Source of the DNA: Desulfobacterales bacterium HSG16
GTDB taxonomy: Bacteria > Desulfobacterota > Desulfobacteria > Desulfobacterales > HSG16
Length of the DNA stretch: 64,000 nt
Assembly: GCA_030377965.1 (NCBI GenBank)
Contig: JAUCGE010000010.1
Span: 1 to 64,000, forward strand
Reading direction: 5' to 3'
In this document: piece after piece, positions 19,001-28,225 of the stretch
Layout of the letters: every line of letters starts with the position of its first letter
Position numbering within the stretch: position 1 is the first letter of the stretch
Notes under the pieces: generated by a model
What the model saw: only the letters and a program-made list of their open reading frames with translations
Told to the model about the DNA's origin: nothing
Database searches by the model: none
Made by a program: the position numbers and the translations under genes

Positions 19001-21904
19001 ATTATATCCGATGGCACGTCGCTCAATGTTATGGTCAATGAGTTCAGCCTGTTATATCAGGCATTTTCGAGGGGCGAAAAAAATCCGCTTTCCCCTCTGT
19101 CAATTCAGTACAAAGATTATACAATGTGGCAGAACCGGATGATAGAAACCGGGGTTTTCAGCGATCATCAACAATACTGGCATAAGAAACTTGCAGGAGA
19201 GATTCCAGTGTTGAACCTGCCTGCTGACTTTCAGCGTCCATCAGTACACAAATTCAACGGAAAAATTCTTTCGTCCAGACTTCCAGAAGAACTTACCGGG
19301 CAATTAAAGACGCTTGCCAGCAATGAAGGTGCTTCGCTTTTCATGGCCCTTATTTCAATGATAAAAATTCTTGCTTACAGATATACCGGCCAGGAAGATA
19401 TTATCATCGGAACTCCGGTGGCAGGCAGAAATCATGAGGATCTTGAAAATCAGATCGGATTTTACGTAAATACTCTGCCTTTAAGAGATCACATTGATCC
19501 TGATGCCGGGTTTACGGATCTTTTAAAACAGGTGCAGGAGACTATCACTATGGCTGTCGAATATCAGTCATATCCTTTTGATAAACTTGTGGACGAACTG
19601 AACTTGAATCGCGATCTTTCAAGGTCTCCTTTATTCGATGTAATGGCTGTACTGCAGGAAGACCCGAGACCATGCCTTAAAATAGAAAAACTTCTTCTGG
19701 AACCGATAAAAACCGAGTATGAAAGCTCAAAGTTCGATCTTTCTTTTATGTTCTTTGAAAAAGAAGGGTATCTTATCTGCGATATCGAATACAACACATC
19801 GCTTTTCGCCAGAGAGAGAATCTCTCGCATGACCGGTCATTTTCAAACTCTTGCCAGAAGCATTCTCAAACATCCATACCGTCCTGTGAAAAAGCTCGAC
19901 ATTCTGACACTCGAAGAACGTACAAAACTTGTTCATGAATTCAATTATACAGAAGCTGACTATCCGAAAAATAGTAATATCGTCGAACTTTTCAGAAAAA
20001 AAGCTTTTTCTGCTCCTGACAATAATGCAGTGGTGTCTGGTGGCAAAACTCTTACCTTCAGGCAATTGAACGATAAAGCAGTAAGTGTTGCAGCCTTCTT
20101 AATAGAACAATATGATGTGGGTAACGATGAAAGAGTGGGACTTTTAACAGATCGATCCGATGGATTGATCATCGGCGCTCTTTCGATTCTCATGGCAGGG
20201 GCTGCATATGTGCCAATAGATCCTTCTTATCCTGACAATAGAATCGATTTTATCGTGAAAGACAGCGGTTGCAAACTCGTGTTAACCTCAACAAAATATA
20301 TTCGGGAAAAAAATATATCCGAAGAAGAAATTCCATTTGTAGAAATAGAATCTATTCCTGGAAAAAAAGCTTTGGCTGAAATGCCCGATTTCCTGACACC
20401 AAAACCAGAGGATCTTGCATATGTAATCTACACTTCGGGTTCTACAGGCCAGCCAAAAGGCGTTGCAATAGAGCATAGATCTCTTATAAATCTCGTATCC
20501 TGGCATGCCAGAGCATTTGAGGTAACATCTGAAAGCAGGGCAACGATGTATGCCAGCACAGGTTTTGACGCTTCTGTATGGGAATTGTGGCCATATCTTT
20601 TAAATGGCGCAGCTTTGTATCCTCTGGACGAAGAGATAAAACTCGACAGCGACGAGTTGTGTAATTTTTTCATCAAAAACCATATCAGCCATGCTTTCCT
20701 TCCGTCCCCTGTATGCGATGCTCTTATTATGAAAAATCCTGGGGGTATGGAAACAATGAAAATATTAACAGGCGGCGATGTCCTCAAGAATAAACCAGGT
20801 GAAAACTTGTGTGTCATCAACAATTATGGGCCTACAGAGTTTACAGTAGTAGCAGCGAGTGCAGAAGTTGATCATTTATCTGCCGGTACTGTTTCCATAG
20901 GAAAACCGATCCATAATACCACAATCGACATACTTGATAAGAACATGGAACTGGTGCCTGTGGGCATTAAAGGAGAAATCTGCATATCAGGTGCTGGGTT
21001 GGCCCGTGAATATCTGAACTTGCCGGATTTGACAAAAAAGAGTTTTATTTCTCATCCGTTCAGAAAAAAAAGCAGGATGTATCGTACCGGCGACATGGGG
21101 CAGTGGAGATCTGACGGTATGATCGACTTTATGGGCAGGAACGATCATCAGGTAAAAATCAGAGGCTATAGAATCGAAACCGGTGAGGTCGAAAATTCCA
21201 TGAAGCAGCATCCTTTGATCAAAGATGCCGTGGTTCTGTCAATGAAAATCCGGGGGAACGAAAAAGAACTGGCTGCCTATTTCACGATACGGAAAAAAAA
21301 GCAGGGTGATTCGTCAATTGTCGATTCTTTACGAAAGTTTCTTGAAAGCAGGCTGCCTGCATTTATGATACCTTCCTGGTTCTTTGAAATGGACGAATTT
21401 CCTCTTACATCCAGTGAAAAAATAGATAGAAAATCGCTGCCTGTTCCGGAAAGAAAGAGCAGAAACTATCAGGATACCATAGCAGAGATATTGAGTGATA
21501 CAGAAAAAGTGCTTATCGAAATATTCGAAGAAGTATTGATGATTGAAAAGGCCGGTCTTCACGAAAATATTTTTGATATGGGCGGAAATTCCTTAATCCT
21601 TATAAAAATCAAGGATTTGATAAAGAAAAAACTCGGTTGCCAGATTTTAATGGTGGATATGTTCCGTTATCCAACAGCCGGAATGCTTGCTGGCCATATT
21701 GATTCAAGCAATATCAATTCAAGCAATATCGGTTCAAATAAGATTTCGAGTCAGGACGACTCAAACAAGGCCGATTCTGGTCATACCAATTCAGTTAAAA
21801 AAGCGAATATGCGTTCCACAAGAAAAAGAAAATCTGAAAAAAGACGAAGTGCCAGGTCAAAAGGCAGAAAAAAAGAAACTATAACAATTCCACAGGGACA
21901 CTAA
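13034..21904 (+). CDS. NRPS 1: FAAL-ACP-C-A-PCP-C-A(Leu)-PCP
   Basis: 2956 residues from ATG 13034 (AAAAGGA 8 bp upstream; the earlier TTG at 13001 has none). Order: fatty-acyl-AMP ligase (13060-14900, YTSGSTGNPKG), ACP (GIDSLQ, Ser680), C1 (HHIAIDF), A1 (16680-17960), PCP (GGHSL), C2 (HHIISDG), A2 (19980-21250), PCP (GGNSL, 21581-21595). A fatty acid is activated as its adenylate, loaded on the ACP and passed to two amino acids. The A2 pocket read by eye is DAWFLGNVV(K), the standard Leu code. A1 reads DVQTVSQVI(K), which matches no code I know. Linkers carry short tandem repeats. The C-terminus is an unusual Lys/Arg-rich tail (about 30 residues). No TE, E or methylation domain is in this protein. 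Confidence 0.95.
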   Translation: MNQLNENGAGKISDLASLLRFKAKTQPDKTGYIFLKNGEKEESSITYSQLDAKAMAIAENLLINCRKNDRVLLLYPSGIDYIAAFFGCIYAGCIAVPVYPPQPARMDRTLPRLLSIVSNAWPSAVLTTSKFFRMKDKMLMFDQSFDRMKWLVSDDMKEPAAPDWKGPLIEPDMIAFLQYTSGSTGNPKGVMISHSNLMHNQEVIKAGFESRESSVAVGWLPLYHDMGLIGNIMHSLYRSIKIVFMSPMSFLQKPSRWLNAISKYSAAFSGGPNFAYDLCVQRVSSDQKKELDLKCWDTAFSGSEPVRFETIERFSKAFECCGFTRKAFFPCYGLAEATLMVSGNRKEEPIIKSFDLKALNEKRMIVSCEKTTESTNLAGAGRPVKGQLVKIVDPETFEVCKSGEIGEIWISGQSVAGGYWKNPDETRKMFQVRPKEYKNIEPGRTFFRTGDLGAFYDEELFITGRIKDMIIIRGKNHYPQDIEKTVEKSFPLIRPGSCAAFSVEHKNNERLVVVAEIERRHIEHKKPASDGRRRRKPKNLRNFKILPEYDHEDNLPFSAEDALNAVRAAVSKRHDLQVWALMLIKVGTIPKTTSGKIRRNACKSEFFNKEFNLVASSIIADKLSDEDIKLPGKKELMGVSFETGKKLLGTGLINLAAKILKIDPSTIRKENHLTGLGIDSLQAVEFQHFIESEYSMKVPMIKFLQGLSIEQLSGEICLGLDESHNDSVVTAETGASKPFTSYPLSHNQRSLWFMHKLDPRGSAYNVSFAVRIKNNPDTRILKKCFKVLAMRHPSLRTEYKEQDNGPIQVINDDPDIYFEIEDAYFSGPKELNNHLSKKAHIAFDLENGPIFRVNLFKLDEKQIILLFCVHHIAIDFWSINILMAELGILYEAELKEEGSGPGLLNFAGMSCADYARFQTERLAGIEGERLRTYWKNMLGNDIPVLDLPTDHKRPTVQTYNGASHGFALDGYMAHMVEKLAKNTDTTQYMVLLSAFHILLHRLSGQTDILTGSPAAGRTHASFFETVGYLANPVVIRSDCSENPKFSAYLEQIRKKVIGALDHQDYPFQLLVEELNLRRDPSRTPLFQVMFVLEKPHLIKESAPFILNEPGANFKLGSLILESKAINNRASQFDLTLIMVRTETGFRASIEYNTDIFEKKSIVRMAGHYINILKSIVDDPNSKISNLNMLSPGEKRLVIQGFNETKARYSLSKSVVQLFEDEVEKTPERTATVFQGKKTSYLELNRHANRIASFLLNHFQIKPGEIIGSVLDRSDMTVAGMLGIMKAGGAYTPVDMSYPPERIRYMIEDSGLRVVIVDRAGKTLLDSLDLDCKTVDITTIHENVDNPCLNIAAQDLSYVLYTSGSTGKPKAVMQTHKCLSNLVQWQTRAIGREFRILQYAALGFDVSIQETLYSLVSGSTLFIIPNSLRYDMAGLSAFIRKNRINLFTMPFSPMNLLFKEGRTITDNPYLRHIVTSGEALKIFPELADYLLRHPNVRLHNQYGPTETHVITAHTISSELGNIKTYPPIGKPIANTEIYILDEYFNPCPVGVVGEIYASGANLARGYLNKESMTAEKFISGVAPVESKRIYRTGDMGRWLDDGMIEFLGRNDDQVKIRGNRVELQEIENRLLQHPAIKNTVVIAGEFKEGQTEIAAYIILSKKNEKSENPEKNDDITDLRNHLKKSLPDYMIPSYFVFLESFSLTPNGKVNKKDLPDPLKAGVHTQKTQAGPENDIHEKLIDIWIKILPVDSIGITEDFFQCGGHSLTAIQLISRIHKNFGVKMAVSAIFAGPTIAEMAKKIQNTQPSEYERIIPEPENPDSGQRNTWPLSNAQSRLFILHQIAGGHIAYNMPGAMKIKGDFNQTTLIHAFTELIKRHQSLRTVFVIENGVPCQRITPPPENLIDAGIIRIIDLPDDLDLDNDLDLEKKSKELILKDANTPFDLETGPLVRITLVKVTADRKKVTTDRKKAANDRKEEKSSGNIMIINMHHIISDGTSLNVMVNEFSLLYQAFSRGEKNPLSPLSIQYKDYTMWQNRMIETGVFSDHQQYWHKKLAGEIPVLNLPADFQRPSVHKFNGKILSSRLPEELTGQLKTLASNEGASLFMALISMIKILAYRYTGQEDIIIGTPVAGRNHEDLENQIGFYVNTLPLRDHIDPDAGFTDLLKQVQETITMAVEYQSYPFDKLVDELNLNRDLSRSPLFDVMAVLQEDPRPCLKIEKLLLEPIKTEYESSKFDLSFMFFEKEGYLICDIEYNTSLFARERISRMTGHFQTLARSILKHPYRPVKKLDILTLEERTKLVHEFNYTEADYPKNSNIVELFRKKAFSAPDNNAVVSGGKTLTFRQLNDKAVSVAAFLIEQYDVGNDERVGLLTDRSDGLIIGALSILMAGAAYVPIDPSYPDNRIDFIVKDSGCKLVLTSTKYIREKNISEEEIPFVEIESIPGKKALAEMPDFLTPKPEDLAYVIYTSGSTGQPKGVAIEHRSLINLVSWHARAFEVTSESRATMYASTGFDASVWELWPYLLNGAALYPLDEEIKLDSDELCNFFIKNHISHAFLPSPVCDALIMKNPGGMETMKILTGGDVLKNKPGENLCVINNYGPTEFTVVAASAEVDHLSAGTVSIGKPIHNTTIDILDKNMELVPVGIKGEICISGAGLAREYLNLPDLTKKSFISHPFRKKSRMYRTGDMGQWRSDGMIDFMGRNDHQVKIRGYRIETGEVENSMKQHPLIKDAVVLSMKIRGNEKELAAYFTIRKKKQGDSSIVDSLRKFLESRLPAFMIPSWFFEMDEFPLTSSEKIDRKSLPVPERKSRNYQDTIAEILSDTEKVLIEIFEEVLMIEKAGLHENIFDMGGNSLILIKIKDLIKKKLGCQILMVDMFRYPTAGMLAGHIDSSNINSSNIGSNKISSQDDSNKADSGHTNSVKKANMRSTRKRKSEKRRSARSKGRKKETITIPQGH
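18896..18958. repeat. 21-bp tandem repeat in C2 domain of NRPS 1
   Basis: Three 21-bp units (GTGACAGCTGATAGAAAAAAA and variants) encode KVTADRK-type heptads inserted just before the HHIISDG motif strand. The frame is kept and the insertion is basic, so it is probably a surface loop. Confidence 0.93.
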
Positions 21905-22017
21905 TTACCTGTGTATAACTTTTATATTCCTGTTTCTGACGGTGCATTGTACCCTGCAGAAGTTTATTTTTTGTACAGGCACTTATATCGGCAGGTATAA
22001 AACAGAAAGAATGAGTT

Positions 22018-25000
22018 ATGAGCGAAATCTATTCGGATGATATTATCGAAGAATCTATGGTAGGCGAGGATATGGTAGATGAGGATGCTGTTGCCATCGT
22101 TGGAATGGCAGGAAGATTTCCTGGAGCTGATTCTGTTGAAAGCTTCTGGGAAAACCTTTGCAATGGAAAAGAATCGATCACATTCTTTTCTGCCAAACAA
22201 CTTCTCAAAGCAGGTATAAGTCCACAAATATTAGATAATCCGGCATATGTCCCGGCACGAGGTGTTCTTTCTGACATAGAAATGTTTGATGCCGATTTTT
22301 TCGGCTTCTACCCTCGAGAAGCTGAAATCATGGATGTCCAGCATCGAATTTTTCTTGAATGCGCGTGGCAGGCTCTTGAAAACGCGGGCTATGATCCAGA
22401 CAATTATGATGGCGAGATCGGCGTATATGCAGGTGCGGGCATGAGTACATATTTTCTCAATAATTTAATTCCGTATTTCAATGTTGCAGATCCAAGCTTT
22501 GCATACCAGGCGATATTATCGAACGACAAGGATTTTTTATCTACTTTGACCGCGTACAAACTTAATCTCAAAGGGCCTGCCATTGGTGTGCAGAGCGCAT
22601 GTTCGACATCCCTTGTGGCAGTTCATACCGCATGTCAGAGCATTGCAAACGGCGAATGCGACATGGCTCTGGCAGGCGGCGTTTCAATAGATGTTCCCCA
22701 GGTTGCAGGTTATATGTATGAAGAAGGCATGATTCTGTCAAAAGACGGTCATTGTCGGGCATTTGACGAAAAAGCGGGGGGGACAGTTCCGGCAAGCGCC
22801 TGTGGTATAGTATTATTGAAAAGATTGAATGACGCTGTCGAAGACAAGGATAATATCCTTGCCGTGATAAAAGGATCTGCCGTAAATAACGATGGATCGC
22901 TCAAGGCCGGATATACTGCCCCAGGTATTGACGGGCAGACGGACGTGATTGCTCAGGCCCTTGCCGTCGCAGATATCGAGCCTGAAACCATAAGCTGCCT
23001 GGAAGCTCACGGAACAGGTACATCCCTCGGAGACCCGGTGGAAATAGAGGCATTAAAAAAGGCTTTTGATACAGGTCATGGGAAAAAAGGTTTTTGCGCC
23101 ATAGGTTCTGTCAAAACCAATATTGGTCATACCAACGCTGCGTCGGGAATAGCAGGCTTCATAAAAACAGTCCTGTCAGTTAAACATAATCTGCTTGTTC
23201 CATGCCTTCATTTTAATAAGGCAAATCCTGGAATCGACTTTGAAAACAGCCCTTTTTTTGTAAATACTCAACTGACAGACCGGAAGAACAGCGAAAATAT
23301 TCCCATGAGAGCTGGTGTGAGTTCCTTTGGTATCGGCGGAACAAATGCCCATATTATAATTGAGGGTTATCATGACCGTCAGGGTTATCCCTGTCAGAGC
23401 AGATCTGTCCCGGATTCAGAAAAAAAGAAGGAAAAACCAGCCCTTCTCATTCTTTCGGCAAAGACGGAAAATGCACTTGATAAAGCCGCAGAAAATCTTG
23501 CCCGTCATTTTGAAAATTATCCAGATATAGATATTCATGATGCTGCCTATACATTACAAATCGGACGCAGATCGTTTGCACACAGGCGCACGATGGTATG
23601 CCATAACACAAAGGAAGTTATACAGAATTTGACTCCTGGAAAAAAATACCTGGCTTCTTCTGTGGTGAAATCAGGCAAAAGGCCCGTGATATTTATGTTT
23701 TCAGGACAGGGGACACAATACACAGGCATGGCAGAAGATTTATATACGAACAACCGGATATTTAAGGAAGCAGTCGATTGTTGTGCAAAAAAACTTCTGC
23801 ATTTACTCGATTTTGATATCAGGGATGTTATATGGCCAAAAAGTCCTGGAATCAGAAGGAATCTGCCGGATATTTCCAGTTCCGATACTTGTCAGCCTGC
23901 TATCTTTGTTATCGAATACGCACTATCTCAACTTTTCATGAAATGGGGAATTTGTCCTGCAGCAGTAACAGGCCACAGCTTAGGCGAGTATGCTGCCGCA
24001 TGTGTTTCAGGTATCTTTAATCTTGACGACGCACTGAAGCTTGTATGCAGAAGAGGCAAACTTATAAACGACCTGCCGCCAGGAGCCATGATTGCCGTCC
24101 CCATGCCCGAAGAGGACATAAAATCGTATATGGAGCCATCCCTTTGTTTTGCGGCTGTCAACACTCCAAAACGCTGTGTGATTTCAGGGCCTTTGGATGC
24201 AATAAATCGTATAGCAAACAGATTTGAAAAAGATGGTGTCCAACCTGTACGTCTGAAAACTTCACATGCATTTCATTCTTCAATGATAGAACCGGCTATA
24301 AAGCCTTTCGCTGATTTTTTCGAAGGTATTGATTTTGGAAATATTAAAATTCCAATGTTATCATCGGTTTCAGGCAGCTGGCTTAAAAATGAACAGGTAA
24401 ACAATCCTGAATATTGGACAAATCAGATGCGAAGTACCGTCAGATTTAAAGAAGTTATAGAAAAAATATTTGAAAATAATAATGGAGAAGACAGTCCAGT
24501 ATTGCTCGAAATTGGCCCTGGAACTACGCTTGCTGGTATTGTCAGAAGTCATCCGGCAACCCCTTGTGATCATCCTGTTATAACATCAACACGACATCCA
24601 AAAATTATATCCGATACGGACAATAAAATGGCAGATACTGTTCATATAACCGAAGCTGTCGGAAAACTATGGGCTGCCGGGGCAGATATAGACTGGGAAG
24701 GTTTTTATGATGGCAGCAGGCATTATCGAGTTCCCCTTCCTTCATATCCTTTCGAGCGTAAGCGGTACTGGATAGAAGAAAAAAAATCTGAGGCAATAAA
24801 AAGAGAACCCTTATTAAAAAAGAGAAATGATGACCCTGCCCTGATCTGGAAGTATGCGACCGAAACAGCCGCAGAAAAAGCCGGAGAGCAAGACATGAAC
24901 AGCCTTAAATGGCAGGAAAAAAAAGCAGATATGAACCGCTTATGCCTGGCATATATAAATCGGGCGTTTCAAGAATCAGGAGCGTTTATAAAAGAAAATG

Positions 25001-28000
25001 TTGAGTTATCGACAGACGACTTTTTCAATAAATACAGTGTGCTGCCACAATTTCATTCTCTCGTTTCCCACTGGCTCACTCTTCTGGCTGAAGATGGACA
25101 GATTCATATATCACAAGTTAGATCACAAGATAGATCACAAAAAAAATCAGAAGACAAATATTCGAATCTTGCGATAATAGAACAAAAAGTCTTTGACGAG
25201 CTTTTAAAAAAGACCGAAGCAGCCTGGGCAGACGAACCCCTATGGCTTGAACGACTTAAAAAATGCGGGAAAAATCTGGATGCGATAATAACGGGAAAAG
25301 AAGACCCCTTGATGCTTCTCTTTCCTGAAAAAGGATTCGATACAGCGGAAAAGATGATAAAAGAATCCAGCCTGGTTCGCTATTATAACCCGATCATGCA
25401 GGCGGCTCTTAAAAAAATAGTCGAAAAACTCCCGCAGGAAACCGGAATCAGAGTTCTTGAAATCGGAGCTGGGATGGGAGTTTGCACATCATGGCTCCTG
25501 CCAATACTGCCGGCAGACAGGACAGAATATTATTATACGGATGTGGGGCAGTTATTTTTAAATCAAGCGGAAAAAAAGTTTTCGGATTATCCGTTTGTTA
25601 AATACAGAATCCTGGATATAGAACAATCTTTGCTTTCTTCCGAAATCAAGGCCGGATTTGATATAATTGTTGCTGCAAACGTCCTGCATGTCACAGAAAA
25701 AATAGATAGAAGCCTGGCAAATGCAAGACATATGCTTGCAAAAAATGGCATCTTTTTCTTATGGGAAATAACTGATGCTCCGTATTATTTCCATATTACA
25801 GACGGTCTTCTAATGAACGACGTAAATGATAAAAACCGGAGCCGGGCAAACCCCTTTCTTGACACGAAACAATGGACGGCAGCGTTGACAGATCACGGGT
25901 TTTCAAAAGTGGCACAATTTCCTGAAAATGATGCTGCTGGCTCTCATATCTTTATGGCCTTTGCAGATGAATCGTCAAAAAATGAAAATACTCCTCCTGC
26001 TTTTTCTCAAAAAATATGTAAATCAGCTGATAAAAACCTTCTTCAAAGAAGATCAGAAATTTCAGAATGGTTCTATCTTCCTTCATGGAAAAGATCAAGG
26101 CTGCCTGCTTTAAAATCAGAATCGAAATTATATGAAAATATTCTTATTTTTATCGACGACAAAGGACTTGGCAGGAAAATTAAATCAAACCTGGATAAAA
26201 ACGGCCATGATACGATAATTATCACGCCAGGCGATAGTTATAAAAAAGAAGATAGCAGGGCATACACCATAGCCTATGACTGTCAGTCCGATTATGCCAT
26301 GCTTTTTGACGACCTTTTTTCATCTGACAGGCTCCCTGATACCTGCATTCACCTGTGGTCTATCACAGATTCAGAGAAAAACAATAATGAAAAACCAGAT
26401 GAAAAACTGTTAGACGAAAGCCTGAACAAAGGATTTTACAGCCTGGCTTTTATAGCCAGAGAATTTCGACGTAAGGCAAAATCTGCCCCCTTGAAACTTA
26501 TGGTAATATCAAACGGTGTCCATGATGTAACTGGTGAAGAAACCCTGTGTCCGGAAAAAGCGCCCATAATCGCTCCAATTATGGTAATCGGTCGGGAATA
26601 TCCTGAGATTTCATGCAGGCATATAGATATTATCATGCCGAAAAATATAAACAAGCAGGGAATTGAAGAGATTTCAGATCAGATATTGGCAGAAAAAGTA
26701 TTATTGGCAATGCAGCAATCAGTGTCCGATCATGTTGATCCGTGTATCGCGTTAAGAGGAAAATACAGGTGGACAAAGGCGTGGGAGCAGGCAGGATGCG
26801 ATATGTTTGAACACCATGATGTCTCCGTTTTAAAGGAAAAAGGAGTTTATCTTATAACAGGAGGACTTGGAGATGTAGGGGGCAATCTTGCCGAACTTCT
26901 GGCTGAAAAGAAAAAAGCCAGACTCGTTTTGACAGGCAGATCTGTGCATATAGAAAGAGATAAGTGGGACCAATGGCAGCAGACACATGGTGAAAATGAT
27001 CCGATATCCGTAAAAATCGCAAAAATCAAGAAGCTTGAAATTCTTGGAGCAGAAATTATGATTGAAGCCGCCGATGTCGCAAACTATGAACAGATGAAAA
27101 AAGTTGTGTCAAAGGCAAAATCAGCATTCGGCAGAATTGATGGCATAATACATGCGGCAGGTGTCACCAGGGCAAATTCTTTCAGTCTGATTGATGAAAT
27201 TAATCAAAAAGATTGTAATAAACATTTTCACTCCAAAATTTTCGGAAGCCTGGTTCTATCGCAGATAGTAAGAGAGGAATCACCTGATTTCTGTATCCTG
27301 GTGTCGTCCCTCTCTTCGGTTCTCGGCGGAACAGGTCTTGCCGCCTATGCAGGGGCAAATCTTTTTATGGACGCTTTAGCTGTCAACGCTGGAAGGATGA
27401 AAGAATGTGTGATCAAAAGCGTCAATTCTGATATCTGGCAGTTTACCGGAGACAGGACAGGCAAAACCGATATTCGTTCGAGCCTGGCCCAGTTAGCGAT
27501 GACTGCAGAACAGGGAAAACAGGTTTTTGAGAAAATCTTTGACCAGCCCGATATAAATCATATTCTGGTATCAACTGCGGATTTGAAACAAAGAATGGCA
27601 TATAAACCGGTCTCTTTTAAGCAGAAAGCAAAAAACACAACAGAAAAAAAGTCGCTTACACACAAGCGTCCTGATACCGGCAAGCCATATATTGCCCCCC
27701 GCAATGCAATCGAACGACAACTCGTTGATATCTGGCAGAAACTGCTTGGAATAGAACCTGTGGGCATTCAAGATGATTTTTTCGATTTAGGTGGAGATTC
27801 CCTTTTAGGAACTCAGATTATCTCGCGCGTCAGGAATCGTTTCAACATTGACCTTCCGGTAAAAAGCCTGTTCGCAGAGCCGACCATAAGCGGTCTTTCG
27901 GAATTGATGGAACAGCTGAGACTTGAGCAGGCCGATGATGAAGCCCTCGCATCCTTGATCGACCAGTTGGAAAAAATGCCTGATGAGGAGGTGAAAAAGC

Positions 28001-28050
28001 TGCTTGATATCGAAAACGAAAGAGTTGGAAAAAACGAGACTGAAAGTTAA
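22018..28050 (+). CDS. Type I PKS module: KS-AT-cMT-KR-ACP
   Basis: 2010 residues. Ketosynthase (22084-23370) with active-site Cys in SACSTS and both His motifs (EAHGTGT, NIGHTN). Acyltransferase (about 23690-24600) with GHSLGE and HAFH, the malonyl-CoA-type signature. C-methyltransferase (about 25430-25950, SAM motif LEIGAGMG), ketoreductase (about 26845-27400, TGGLGDVGG, Ser and YAGAN), ACP (GGDSL, 27700-27930). No DH or ER, so the extender should end as a 2-methyl-3-hydroxy unit. The N-terminus is strikingly acidic (ten Asp/Glu, no Lys/Arg in the first 26 residues), complementary to the basic tail of NRPS 1. The KR lacks an obvious LDD motif after HAAG, so its stereotype is uncertain. Start ATG 22018. 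Confidence 0.95.
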   Translation: MSEIYSDDIIEESMVGEDMVDEDAVAIVGMAGRFPGADSVESFWENLCNGKESITFFSAKQLLKAGISPQILDNPAYVPARGVLSDIEMFDADFFGFYPREAEIMDVQHRIFLECAWQALENAGYDPDNYDGEIGVYAGAGMSTYFLNNLIPYFNVADPSFAYQAILSNDKDFLSTLTAYKLNLKGPAIGVQSACSTSLVAVHTACQSIANGECDMALAGGVSIDVPQVAGYMYEEGMILSKDGHCRAFDEKAGGTVPASACGIVLLKRLNDAVEDKDNILAVIKGSAVNNDGSLKAGYTAPGIDGQTDVIAQALAVADIEPETISCLEAHGTGTSLGDPVEIEALKKAFDTGHGKKGFCAIGSVKTNIGHTNAASGIAGFIKTVLSVKHNLLVPCLHFNKANPGIDFENSPFFVNTQLTDRKNSENIPMRAGVSSFGIGGTNAHIIIEGYHDRQGYPCQSRSVPDSEKKKEKPALLILSAKTENALDKAAENLARHFENYPDIDIHDAAYTLQIGRRSFAHRRTMVCHNTKEVIQNLTPGKKYLASSVVKSGKRPVIFMFSGQGTQYTGMAEDLYTNNRIFKEAVDCCAKKLLHLLDFDIRDVIWPKSPGIRRNLPDISSSDTCQPAIFVIEYALSQLFMKWGICPAAVTGHSLGEYAAACVSGIFNLDDALKLVCRRGKLINDLPPGAMIAVPMPEEDIKSYMEPSLCFAAVNTPKRCVISGPLDAINRIANRFEKDGVQPVRLKTSHAFHSSMIEPAIKPFADFFEGIDFGNIKIPMLSSVSGSWLKNEQVNNPEYWTNQMRSTVRFKEVIEKIFENNNGEDSPVLLEIGPGTTLAGIVRSHPATPCDHPVITSTRHPKIISDTDNKMADTVHITEAVGKLWAAGADIDWEGFYDGSRHYRVPLPSYPFERKRYWIEEKKSEAIKREPLLKKRNDDPALIWKYATETAAEKAGEQDMNSLKWQEKKADMNRLCLAYINRAFQESGAFIKENVELSTDDFFNKYSVLPQFHSLVSHWLTLLAEDGQIHISQVRSQDRSQKKSEDKYSNLAIIEQKVFDELLKKTEAAWADEPLWLERLKKCGKNLDAIITGKEDPLMLLFPEKGFDTAEKMIKESSLVRYYNPIMQAALKKIVEKLPQETGIRVLEIGAGMGVCTSWLLPILPADRTEYYYTDVGQLFLNQAEKKFSDYPFVKYRILDIEQSLLSSEIKAGFDIIVAANVLHVTEKIDRSLANARHMLAKNGIFFLWEITDAPYYFHITDGLLMNDVNDKNRSRANPFLDTKQWTAALTDHGFSKVAQFPENDAAGSHIFMAFADESSKNENTPPAFSQKICKSADKNLLQRRSEISEWFYLPSWKRSRLPALKSESKLYENILIFIDDKGLGRKIKSNLDKNGHDTIIITPGDSYKKEDSRAYTIAYDCQSDYAMLFDDLFSSDRLPDTCIHLWSITDSEKNNNEKPDEKLLDESLNKGFYSLAFIAREFRRKAKSAPLKLMVISNGVHDVTGEETLCPEKAPIIAPIMVIGREYPEISCRHIDIIMPKNINKQGIEEISDQILAEKVLLAMQQSVSDHVDPCIALRGKYRWTKAWEQAGCDMFEHHDVSVLKEKGVYLITGGLGDVGGNLAELLAEKKKARLVLTGRSVHIERDKWDQWQQTHGENDPISVKIAKIKKLEILGAEIMIEAADVANYEQMKKVVSKAKSAFGRIDGIIHAAGVTRANSFSLIDEINQKDCNKHFHSKIFGSLVLSQIVREESPDFCILVSSLSSVLGGTGLAAYAGANLFMDALAVNAGRMKECVIKSVNSDIWQFTGDRTGKTDIRSSLAQLAMTAEQGKQVFEKIFDQPDINHILVSTADLKQRMAYKPVSFKQKAKNTTEKKSLTHKRPDTGKPYIAPRNAIERQLVDIWQKLLGIEPVGIQDDFFDLGGDSLLGTQIISRVRNRFNIDLPVKSLFAEPTISGLSELMEQLRLEQADDEALASLIDQLEKMPDEEVKKLLDIENERVGKNETES

Positions 28051-28080
28051 GGGCCGTGCATAAATTATGTTACATTTATT

Positions 28081-28114
28081 GTAGGGGCAAACCCTCGTGG
28101 TTGCCCTCCGTACA
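28081..28114. repeat. REP-like element, copy 1
   Basis: 34 bp beginning GTAGGGGCAAACCCTCGTGG, identical to the copy at 37857-37890 and related to the arms of the palindrome at 33007-33095. It is followed by a second GC-rich half (GGGCAGGCACGGGGCATTCCC), as if two half-hairpins are fused. It lies between the PKS and NRPS 2 genes. Confidence 0.9.
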
Positions 28115-28225
28115 AGGGCAGGCACGGGGCATTCCCAAAAAAATAATATCCAGTCCTGCTTGTCTTTTGGCCCGTATTCTGCGTTGCTGCAAAGGGTGAA
28201 GATGTTAAACAAAAAAGGTTATGAT

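Noticed and set aside
28097-28225. Upstream extension of the NRPS 2 reading frame
   Set aside because: It translates through the REP-like repeat; the AAAAAAGG before ATG 28226 and the usual C-domain N-terminus favour the later start.
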